This document shows, in pieces, positions 9,101 to 14,526 of a stretch of DNA of 14,526 nt. Each line of letters starts with the position of its first letter. Position 1 is the first letter of the stretch. The translations under genes and the position numbers were made by a program. A model generated the notes under the pieces. That model was given only the letters and a program-made list of their open reading frames with translations, was not told where the DNA came from and did not search any database. This DNA comes from a bacterium (GTDB taxonomy: Bacteria; Babelota; Babeliae; Babelales; JABDEC01). The stretch lies in the NCBI GenBank assembly GCA_947486885.1, contig CANKVQ010000005.1:1-14526 (forward strand), given 5' to 3'.

Positions 9101-9601
9101 ACGACCAAAAATTTGCAAATATTTATCGAGATATAGTTCTAACTCGGCAGTTTGATTTTGCATAAGCAACTGGGGAATATGTCCACCAAGACATGCTGTT
9201 AGCGCTATTAAACCTTCAGAATGCTGCGCTAAAATTTTATAATCTATTCTGGGCTTAAAATAAAAACCATCTTGATAGGCAAACGAGATTAATTTGCACA
9301 GATTTTTATAACCAACTTCGTTCTGAACTAATAACACTAAGTGATAATATTTATTTTGCGCATCTCGAATCTTAGCATCTTCGGTTAAATAGGTTTCAAT
9401 CCCTAAGATCGGCTTAATTTTAGCAACTTTACACTTTTGAAAAAATTTTACTGCACCGAAAATGTTTCCATGATCAGTAATTGCCAAAGCTTTTAATTGG
9501 TGCTGTTTACCATAGTCAATTAAACTATCTAAACTAATCGCACCATCTAAGAGTGAAAACTCAGTATGTAAATGTAAATGTGTAAAGTGCTTATCTGACA
9601 C
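6131..9601 (-). CDS. dnaE: DNA polymerase III alpha subunit (replicative polymerase)
   Basis: 1156 residues, close to the usual DnaE length, from a GTG start with AGGGA nine bases upstream on the minus strand. It is the chromosomal replicase catalytic subunit. The N-terminal PHP domain (1-~270) carries the full set of expected metal ligands: H10, H12, D19, H44, E69, H87, C137, D205 and H207. The polymerase core has GPGRGSAAGSL, PDIDIDF with catalytic D402 and D404, and the third aspartate in KIDMLGL (D556). GYSLGEADILRRAMGKKK marks the fingers. Helix-hairpin-helix-like sequence follows, then QMQLF at 915-919, which fits a sliding-clamp binding motif, and an OB fold (about 985-1085, GDKMCFLQLED). 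No DnaQ-like exonuclease is fused, so it is DnaE-type and not PolC. It appears monocistronic, convergent with the AAA ATPase and divergent from the gene at 9743. Confidence 0.98.
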   Translation of the reverse strand: MSDKHFTHLHLHTEFSLLDGAISLDSLIDYGKQHQLKALAITDHGNIFGAVKFFQKCKVAKIKPILGIETYLTEDAKIRDAQNKYYHLVLLVQNEVGYKNLCKLISFAYQDGFYFKPRIDYKILAQHSEGLIALTACLGGHIPQLLMQNQTAELELYLDKYLQIFGRERFYLELQPEDQVDQKILNQKLYQLARERDIQLVATSDSHYVNLADREAHEIMLSIQTRSKIDDPDRFTFGDCRAYMRTPAEMLELFKDHEQAVWNSGKIADMCNFDFETGKLFFPKFEIPVEHTQASFFKYMCETGLAKLLAEQRIPAAQLDQYQARLNLEADLIISMGFVGYFLVVGDFIQWAKRNQIPVGPGRGSAAGSLVAWALEITNIDPLKYNLLFERFLNPERVTMPDIDIDFCIEGRERVIQYVRDRYGHDKVCQIITFGTMMAKGVIKDVARVLGLPFEDANLLTDLISDQLKITLTEAVEKEPKLQELIQQNPKVKKIFEIAYKLEGLTRHASKHAAGIVISPEKIDDVLPVYVPAKSNELVTQYAMTELESIGYLKIDMLGLKNLTLVDRVVKTIAELHKIKINIDLLPLDDLKTFELIQAGKTSGVFQLESDGLKEVLLRLKPDKFEDIIAVNALYRPGPLGSGMVDDFIERRHGRQKIEYQFPELAEILAETYGVIVYQEQVIKIASTIAGYSLGEADILRRAMGKKKAEVMAEQKQIFVEKSVARGFDQRKSGNLFDLMAYFAGYGFNKSHSAAYALIAYQTAYLKANYSAEFMACLISLEATHPEKMSFYLAETKNMGLELLPPDINYSQVDFTVVLNPNSAPKILYGLHGIKNLGLAALENIIAEQVKAPFKDLLDFCTRIDLRTVNKRVLENLNFAGAFDNLPGYRSQKQAELAKIMELAIATKEARRTGQMQLFGSLISQAQAGITEFYSYQPLAEWSMQEKLKYEKEIIGFYLSAHPLDHYQKYLQWLNITSFDQVLAQYQNQKLAVEPIVTGLGIKKSLRIINTKKGDKMCFLQLEDYQSQAEIIIFPKLYQKVADFIESNNIFIVQGNLDLSSLQKCKIKALNLIPVEQFWEHKQLVKQLTLNIAPEKLELTNLKELRDLLRVGKTDLVLKFSENQKNLQLNSLHNILVTEELLQILEQQNFKFELRI

Positions 9602-9682
9602 GTAACTTGGTCCCTAAATCTAATTATTAAAAGCTTAGTGCAAATTTAAAAAAACTTAAACAACTCCCGTTTGCGTTATTTA

Positions 9683-9710
9683 TTAAAATCCTGTAGTTCT
9701 TTAGTATATT
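9683..9710 (+). promoter_or_regulatory. Candidate promoter of the membrane-anchored conserved protein
   Basis: TTAAAA (9683-9688, four of six) and TATATT (9705-9710, five of six) are spaced by 16 bases, about 32 bases before the ATG at 9743. The whole divergent 9602-9742 spacer is A/T-rich, so chance matches are likely. I see no confident promoter for dnaE on the other strand. Confidence 0.3.
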
Positions 9711-9742
9711 AGATTTTAATTAAAATAGTTTGAGTAGACCCT

Positions 9743-10828
9743 ATGCCAACCCAAATAGTGACACCTGAAAACAACACCGTCTTCTCCGGAAATATTTTTA
9801 TTTTTTATGCTTTTGATGTTGGTGATGATATTAATTTTAAGACTTTAGAGCACTCACAAGCTTTAACTAAAGTCCCATATCATGCACCTAAATATTTTCG
9901 CAATTACCATATTCCAATGGCGATCGAACTACCGCACCCGCATGAAACTTCGGGCTGCATTAGTGCTAAGTTACATCACTTTGGTGTAATCTCGCTGATC
10001 TATAAAATACCCTTTAATAGTACTTTAGAAGAGCTCAGAGCAGATATTAACGAAATCGATTATAAATACCAAGAACGTAGTGTTAGTGATGCCAACTCTA
10101 TCTTTAAAAAAATTGCGCCATTTGTTACCAAACCAGCTTTTTTTCATCTCCGTAACTGTTATCCTGTAATTCAAGTTGATCATGATAAAAGCCAGGCGGG
10201 TCATAAATTAATCGAAACGCATGGCACTACAATCGCATCACTACTACGCTTCGAAACTCAAAATTTATCTGCTAATCAAATGAAAAGTATTTTATCGTCA
10301 GCGCAAGAATATTATCGTGGCGATTTAATTATTATCGATATCGAAGCTGCTTTCTTATACGATCCAGACTACGAAGAATTACTGGAAATTTTTGAATTTG
10401 CTAATATTCAGCAATTAGAATTACAATATTTCGATCGTTTGTTAAATCAGCAATTAAGTGCTGTTTACGATAGTACTTTAATAAATCTCCCCTGGACCAA
10501 ATATCTGCCATTCTCGAATATTGCTACACATACTATGCTCGAATTGGGTCGCTTAAAAATCGATATTTCAGTAATTACAGAACGTTTAGCAAATAGTATT
10601 AAACTTACAGGTGAAGCTTACTATTCTGATATTTACGAACTCTTAGTCGCCAAATTAGATGTCAATAACTGGAAGGCTTCAGTCGCACATAAATTAGAGA
10701 TTATTCAAGACGTCCGCGCAATTTATCAACATCAAATCGATAACATTCGTGATAGCCTCATGAACGTTCTAATTGCAGTTTTGATTTTAATCGAAGTCTT
10801 TTTAGGCGTCTTGCATCTAATTAAATAA
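9743..10828 (+). CDS. Conserved protein with C-terminal membrane anchor, RMD1/DUF155-like
   Basis: 361 residues; no strong ribosome site precedes the ATG. The N-terminal part contains FIFYAFDVGDDINF (about 19-32) and LHHFGVISLIYKIPFNSTLE. The middle has GDLIIIDIEAAFLYDPD from about 193, followed by LLEIFEFANIQQLELQYFDR and LLNQQL. The C-terminus (about 338-360) is one hydrophobic helix, VLIAVLILIEVFLGVL, almost at the end. This layout (mixed alpha/beta body, a long helical part and a single C-terminal helix) and several motifs match conserved bacterial hypothetical proteins that I recall as related to RMD1/DUF155. Eukaryotic members act in mitochondria; the bacterial function is not known to me. 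It is probably tail-anchored with the body in the cytoplasm. It converges on grpE with only two bases between stop codons. Confidence 0.6.
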   Translation: MPTQIVTPENNTVFSGNIFIFYAFDVGDDINFKTLEHSQALTKVPYHAPKYFRNYHIPMAIELPHPHETSGCISAKLHHFGVISLIYKIPFNSTLEELRADINEIDYKYQERSVSDANSIFKKIAPFVTKPAFFHLRNCYPVIQVDHDKSQAGHKLIETHGTTIASLLRFETQNLSANQMKSILSSAQEYYRGDLIIIDIEAAFLYDPDYEELLEIFEFANIQQLELQYFDRLLNQQLSAVYDSTLINLPWTKYLPFSNIATHTMLELGRLKIDISVITERLANSIKLTGEAYYSDIYELLVAKLDVNNWKASVAHKLEIIQDVRAIYQHQIDNIRDSLMNVLIAVLILIEVFLGVLHLIK

Positions 10829-10830
10829 AA

Positions 10831-11310
10831 TTACTTAGCTACTGTAACAGTTGCTGGTCGCAAAACTCGATCACCTAAAATAAAACCTTTTTGGTGCACC
10901 ATTACAATCTCACCAGAAGCTTTATTTTCAACCTCAACTTGGGCAATTGCCTCGTGATATTCTGGATTAAATGGTAAGTTCTCATCAATAATTTTAAGAT
11001 TAAATTTTTTCAATAAATCATGAAAGTTTTTATGAATCATTTGAAAACCAGTGATCCAGTTATCTAACTCTGGGTTCTTACCTGATTCATATTGCGCAAA
11101 TGCTTGATCAAAGCCGTCAATTGTAACTAAAAGCTCTAAGAAAATTTCGGCCTGACTATTTTGACGCCAAGCCACCTGATCTTTAGTAACCCGTTTTTTA
11201 TAATTTTCAAAATCAGCACCAACACGCGCTAATGAGCTGCGTAATTGCTGCAACTCTAGCTCTGGCTCAATTAATAGTGCAGCATTTTGATTTTCATTTA
11301 AATTAGACAT
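10831..11310 (-). CDS. grpE: GrpE, nucleotide exchange factor of DnaK
   Basis: 159 residues, ATG start with AGGGG eleven bases upstream on the minus strand. GrpE releases ADP from DnaK in the cytoplasmic Hsp70 cycle. The hallmark ADFENYKKRV lies at about 32-41 in the long N-terminal dimer helix. It is followed by ITGFQMIHKNFHDLLKKF and then the C-terminal beta-wing motifs FNPEYHEAI and GFILGDRVLRPATVTVAK at the very end. It is shorter than E. coli GrpE, mostly in the disordered N-terminus. No dnaK, dnaJ or hrcA is adjacent in this window. A good sigma70-like promoter lies just upstream, and no CIRCE element is visible. Confidence 0.96.
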   Translation of the reverse strand: MSNLNENQNAALLIEPELELQQLRSSLARVGADFENYKKRVTKDQVAWRQNSQAEIFLELLVTIDGFDQAFAQYESGKNPELDNWITGFQMIHKNFHDLLKKFNLKIIDENLPFNPEYHEAIAQVEVENKASGEIVMVHQKGFILGDRVLRPATVTVAK

Positions 11311-11350
11311 AAAAATTAAGTCCCCTAAATTAAGAATAAATTTCTAAATA

Positions 11351-11378
11351 ATTCTAGCATAATATCGTTGCACCTCAA
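11351..11378 (-). promoter_or_regulatory. Promoter of grpE
   Basis: Reading the minus strand, TTGAGG (plus 11378-11373) and TAGAAT (plus 11356-11351) are spaced by 16 bases. The -10 is preceded by TGC, an extended -10 motif. It lies about 40 bases before the grpE ATG. No CIRCE inverted repeat (TTAGCACTC-N9-GAGTGCTAA) is present in the 11311-11454 spacer, so HrcA control at this site is not supported. Confidence 0.55.
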
Positions 11379-11454
11379 ACAATTCCGTGTCACTCTATGG
11401 TGTAAAAAAAAATAAACTAAAATTTGTAAAAAAATTCTAAATAGGAAGTAGATC

Positions 11455-12738
11455 TTGAGCAAGCAGTCCAATATATTTTTACCAAAATATCTGCCTATTA
11501 TACTAATTTTAGTTACTATTACAGCCATACTAATTGCCGAAGATAACGTACATTTTTATCATGCCGCTAGATTTAATAGCGAACCGCATTTAGTGCGTGA
11601 AGAGATGTCGTCGCTAGAATTGTGGATTGATGGCGGAAAAACCAGTAAAAGTTATGATGCCTGTGGCGATAAAGTGCCATTACTATCTCTATGGGGCAAT
11701 CTTAATATTCGTGAACTTGCCAAAGGTGCACCAAGCGATCTAATTGCTAAATCTAATTCAATTTTAAAAAATTTATGGACACATGATCCCAGCTCTGATT
11801 TTGGCAATTTTGCAGTTGATGGTACCTTTAGTGATTCTGAAGGTGGATTTAATTTATATCAAAATTTTCATCACGGCCTTTTTTTACAATTTTATTTACC
11901 GATTAGGCATTTGAAATTAACTAATATTAGTTATATCGATTTAACCCCAGCAGAAACACCATTACCAGACACGATTACACCTGCCGAATGGCTCAATTTT
12001 CGCAGCAGCGTTGCTAGTAATATTGAACAATTTGGGGTTGATTTGACGCCCATGAACGCAACTGGAGTTGGCGATTTATCACTAGAAATTGGTTGGGCGA
12101 ACAGTTATATCAAAACAAATATTGTAGATTTCATCGATACCGACATTCGTTTAGGATTATTATTTCCAACAGGTGCCAAAGCCAAACCAAATCAACCATT
12201 CTCAATGTCGTTAGGTTATGATGGCTTCTGGGGCTTTCCGGTAACTTTTAAAATTGCCTGCGGTTTATTCGAATGGTTAACTTTTGGATCACAGATCGAT
12301 GCTCTATTTTTCAATGAAGCTACACGCAGTATTCGCATGAAAACTGACTGTAGTCAAAGTGGTCCAATTAAATTAGCCTGCGGGACAGCTGACGTACAAC
12401 ATGGTGCTATCTGGAATACAGGCGTTTTTTTTAAATCCGACCATATGCCCTGCGGCTTTTCATTATTATTAGGCTATAATTATAATCGCGGCGACAGTTG
12501 GGTAATTACACCTGCAAATACTAATTTTGATTATAATATCGTTAACTCTGATCCAATGTTCGGCAGCTGGCATATGCACACATTTAACGTTTATGCTGAA
12601 TATGATTTTTCCTACGAAAAGCATCCCAGCTTGCCCATTATTGGTTTTAATGTAGACCATATTTTAGGCGGTAAACGCATCTTTAATACGACCATGCAAG
12701 GTACATCTATTGGCATTAATTTCATTTGGTGTTTTTAA
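11455..12738 (+). CDS. Exported outer-membrane beta-barrel-like protein
   Basis: 427 residues from a TTG start, chosen because AGGAAG at 11443-11448 sits six bases upstream. Residues about 12-28 (YLPIILILVTITAILIA) are a signal peptide. The mature part alternates polar and hydrophobic residues and is rich in Gly and aromatics, with strand-like segments such as LFLQFYLPI, TDIRLGLLFPTGAKA, FSLLLGYNYNRGD and FNVYAEYDFSYE. It ends in GTSIGINFIWCF with a terminal Phe, the pattern recognised by the BAM insertion machinery. LGLLFPTG followed by GYDGFWGF resembles porin or transporter-like barrels. I do not recognise the exact family or substrate. A few cysteines (DACGD, TDCSQS, LACGT) could form loop disulphides. 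Its stop overlaps the stop of the opposing gene. Confidence 0.7.
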   Translation: MSKQSNIFLPKYLPIILILVTITAILIAEDNVHFYHAARFNSEPHLVREEMSSLELWIDGGKTSKSYDACGDKVPLLSLWGNLNIRELAKGAPSDLIAKSNSILKNLWTHDPSSDFGNFAVDGTFSDSEGGFNLYQNFHHGLFLQFYLPIRHLKLTNISYIDLTPAETPLPDTITPAEWLNFRSSVASNIEQFGVDLTPMNATGVGDLSLEIGWANSYIKTNIVDFIDTDIRLGLLFPTGAKAKPNQPFSMSLGYDGFWGFPVTFKIACGLFEWLTFGSQIDALFFNEATRSIRMKTDCSQSGPIKLACGTADVQHGAIWNTGVFFKSDHMPCGFSLLLGYNYNRGDSWVITPANTNFDYNIVNSDPMFGSWHMHTFNVYAEYDFSYEKHPSLPIIGFNVDHILGGKRIFNTTMQGTSIGINFIWCF

Positions 12739-13142
12739 TTTAACTCTAATAATGCAATACGTGCTTTTGCTAATAATTTCAAAACCTGATTTTTATTATT
12801 AGTAGCTGTCTTAATACTATTTTTCGATGGCTCTGGCTCAATTAAACTCAACTGAATAAAATCTAATAATCTCACTTGATAATCTAAATCGCTACTATTT
12901 TGCTTATCTTTAGAAACCTGTGACCGAATAGACTTTAAACCATTAATTAACTCTATTAATTTGGTTAGTTGATAGATTTGCTGCTCTGATTTTCCCTGCT
13001 GCTCCCAAACTTTAATTAAAGTTTGATGGATTTGTTCATATGGTGAAATAGGAAACAATCGCTCAAAATCTGGCTCTATACTATGCAAAACAGTCACCCC
13101 AAAAATTAACCCCCAAATCCCCATCTTCCAGCGTAATAACAT
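12735..13142 (-). CDS. Small exported protein of unknown function
   Basis: 135 residues from the ATG whose complement is at 13140-13142. GGGAG lies four bases upstream on the minus strand and the product then begins with a signal-peptide-like segment (MLLRWKMGIWGLIFGVTVLHS). The frame stays open upstream to a TTG at 13205, which would bury this segment at residue 22, so the internal ATG is preferred. The mature part (IEPDFERLFPISPYEQIHQ and beyond) is predicted to be mostly helical, with Gln/Lys-rich and Leu-rich stretches and no cysteine or recognisable motif. Its TAA overlaps that of the barrel gene in the palindrome TTAA at 12735-12738. I do not recognise a family. A periplasmic or envelope location is inferred from the N-terminus alone. 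Confidence 0.55.
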   Translation of the reverse strand: MLLRWKMGIWGLIFGVTVLHSIEPDFERLFPISPYEQIHQTLIKVWEQQGKSEQQIYQLTKLIELINGLKSIRSQVSKDKQNSSDLDYQVRLLDFIQLSLIEPEPSKNSIKTATNNKNQVLKLLAKARIALLELN

Positions 13143-13281
13143 GTAACTCCCAAATTTTATTAACCATCCTGCACTTAACTGCTTATATTGTCGCAAACTT
13201 TTCAATTAAAATTCAATATAAAGTCAGCAAATTATTATATTAGCCGCTAATCCAGCTAGTTTACTTAACTTTTACTTTAGG

Positions 13282-13310
13282 TTTTAAGGCTAAACTATAA
13301 GTAATATAAT
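13282..13310 (+). promoter_or_regulatory. Candidate promoter of the HELCH protein gene
   Basis: TATAAT at 13305-13310 is a perfect -10 box. At a 17-base spacing the -35 position reads TTTTAA (13282-13287, three of six). The leader of about 70 bases contains a small stem, AACTAGC (13339-13345) against GCT-T-AGTT (13349-13356), with a CAA loop and one bulged T. Apart from this, the 13143-13386 spacer is plain A/T-rich sequence. Confidence 0.45.
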
Positions 13311-13386
13311 AACTGAGCCCCAAGCCCACCATTTGCAAAACTAGCCAAGCTTAGTTATTCTTAAAAACTGAATGGAGGTTATTCAC

Positions 13387-14343
13387 ATGTTTAAACATTT
13401 ATTTTCACTGATTTTTACGCTTTTTTGCCAAATTATGGCACTGATGGTCGCGCCAATTTGGCTTAATGATTCGATTTTGGCGCTTAATTTGACACCCAAA
13501 GCACAACTAACCACTAGTCAACAAGTTATCACTAAGCCTACCCAAGCCCAAACTTCAGAATGTACTATAGAGGCTATTAAACAAGCCCAAATTAATCGTC
13601 TAGCTGCTAAAAAAGCTCAAATTTTGCAAAATTATGGGGCAACAGAACAGCAAATCAATTGCCAGAATCGGCAAAATCAGCAATTTTTAAAGCAAGCTTA
13701 TAGTCAAAATCTTAAAACTGACCAATTTTTAGCCAATGCCGAACACTGCTTAGCAACTCATCCTGGTGGTTATTTACCAAATATCTTCGATAACAATAAG
13801 ATCAAACTAATCTGTAATTTAGTTAAAAATTGCGGCGGCGATTTAAATCAAATTATTATCGGTAACTGTAAATCTCTAAATTACACTGCCGTTGCTGCTA
13901 ATGCTAATATCAAAATGTTTGCGTATTGCAGTGCATTAACTCCAGGCAAGCACTTTATAGGTATCAATACTGATAGTCATTTAGTAAAAAATCTAAGTAA
14001 TAATACTGATAACATTATTTCACATAATGGGCACAAGATTAGCTGTCAGCTATTATTTGCCCAATTGATTGGCCATGAACTCTGTCATATTAAATATCAG
14101 GATAATTTAACTGTAACACTGCTCAGTAGGCTAAAAGCTAAAAATACTAACCTTAGACTAGACACCACGGCTTACGAAGCTTTTTGTGAAGAACGAGCTG
14201 ATACGCTATCGGTCTTAAACTGTGCCAACCCGTTAATTGCAGCTAAATACTTGCAAAATAACTGCGCTGAGGGGCTATACAGCCACCGTAAATCACCAGA
14301 GTGGCAACAATTGATTAACGATTTAGCTCGCATCGCTCGTTAA
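13387..14343 (+). CDS. Exported zinc metalloprotease-like protein (HELCH motif)
   Basis: 318 residues from the ATG at 13387, with GGAGG at 13374-13378 eight bases upstream. An ATG at 13372 overlaps that ribosome site and is less likely. Residues 1-33 are a signal-peptide-like stretch (LFSLIFTLFCQIMALMVAP). A Gln/Ala/Lys-rich helical segment spans roughly 50-115. The C-terminal domain has LIGHELCHIKY with H230, E231 and H234 forming HExxH, and further on EAFCEERADTLS, where E268 in ExxAD fits the third zinc ligand of M48-like gluzincins. The domain order (HExxH, then about 34 residues, then ExxAD) supports a metallopeptidase acting outside the cytoplasm. More than ten cysteines, including one inside the HELCH motif, are unusual and suggest disulphides. 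The substrate is unknown, and overall similarity to known peptidases is low outside the motifs. Confidence 0.68.
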   Translation: MFKHLFSLIFTLFCQIMALMVAPIWLNDSILALNLTPKAQLTTSQQVITKPTQAQTSECTIEAIKQAQINRLAAKKAQILQNYGATEQQINCQNRQNQQFLKQAYSQNLKTDQFLANAEHCLATHPGGYLPNIFDNNKIKLICNLVKNCGGDLNQIIIGNCKSLNYTAVAANANIKMFAYCSALTPGKHFIGINTDSHLVKNLSNNTDNIISHNGHKISCQLLFAQLIGHELCHIKYQDNLTVTLLSRLKAKNTNLRLDTTAYEAFCEERADTLSVLNCANPLIAAKYLQNNCAEGLYSHRKSPEWQQLINDLARIAR

Positions 14344-14454
14344 TACCCAGAAAACCCCTTAAATAGCCACCTTTTGCGCTATGATTAGACATTTGTTACG
14401 CTTTAAATAAGTAAATTTAAAAATTTAGTATAAAAATAAGTGGAGTATAAAATC

Positions 14455-14526
14455 ATGAATCTAAAAAATTTATTAAAAATTACTAAAAAACAGTTTTTCA
14501 CAGGTTTAACTCTGAGTACGGGGCTA
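14455..14526 (+). CDS. Start of an exported-protein gene, cut by the window end
   Basis: An ATG at 14455, preceded by GGAG at 14442-14445 (nine bases), opens 24 codons to the window edge. The product starts MNLKNLLKITKKQFFTGLTL, a basic then hydrophobic N-terminus like a signal peptide. The rest lies outside, so no function can be assigned. The 14344-14454 spacer is A/T-rich with no clear terminator or promoter. Confidence 0.6.
   Translation, partial: MNLKNLLKITKKQFFTGLTLSTGL

Noticed and set aside
11311..11454. CIRCE operator for HrcA upstream of grpE
   Set aside because: No TTAGCACTC/GAGTGCTAA pair is present; only a CACTC fragment occurs, without its partner arm.
14344..14454. Terminator hairpin ATAGC/GCTAT after the HELCH protein gene
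   Set aside because: Only a 5-bp stem with a long loop and no following T run, too weak to call.

Overview
The window is AT-rich bacterial DNA with tightly packed genes, NTG start codons and short Shine-Dalgarno sites. It carries two housekeeping genes, the replicative polymerase dnaE and the nucleotide-exchange factor grpE. Around them lie many exported proteins: a beta-helix protein, phage-fibre-like repeat proteins, an outer-membrane-barrel-like protein and an exported HExxH protein. This mix fits a Gram-negative-type, host-associated bacterium. Candidatus Dependentiae (TM6, protist endosymbionts) is my best guess, from gene content and style only. No tRNA, rRNA, CRISPR array, insertion sequence or integrase was seen, and no gene-free stretch exceeds 300 bases.

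Region 1 (1-4834) holds three same-strand genes that overlap or nearly touch. The first (107-1372) resembles a domain I know from phage and giant-virus structural proteins. The second (1369-2874) is a Cys/Asn-rich right-handed parallel beta-helix protein joined by an ATGA overlap. The third (2879-4834) is built from four copies of a tail-fibre-type module with GNVT-like tetrapeptide runs and a distinct C-terminal head. All three begin with a hydrophobic N-terminus. They look like a co-expressed set of surface or secreted fibre and adhesin proteins made of virus-type parts, and this is the most interesting part of the window.

Region 2 (4835-6116) is an intergenic stretch rich in nested inverted repeats with a promoter-like site, followed by an AAA ATPase/DUF4143 protein with a PD-(D/E)XK-like C-terminal motif.

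Region 3 (6131-11310) is core-like. dnaE (minus) has an intact PHP metal-ligand set. A divergent gene at 9743-10828 encodes a conserved protein with a C-terminal membrane anchor, resembling bacterial RMD1/DUF155-like proteins. grpE (minus) meets it tail to tail with a 2-base gap.

Region 4 (11455-14526) is envelope-directed: a TTG-started beta-barrel-like protein; a small exported protein of unknown function on the minus strand whose stop codon overlaps the barrel gene's stop; an exported HELCH metalloprotease-like protein with a perfect -10 box upstream; and the first 24 codons of another gene cut by the window edge.
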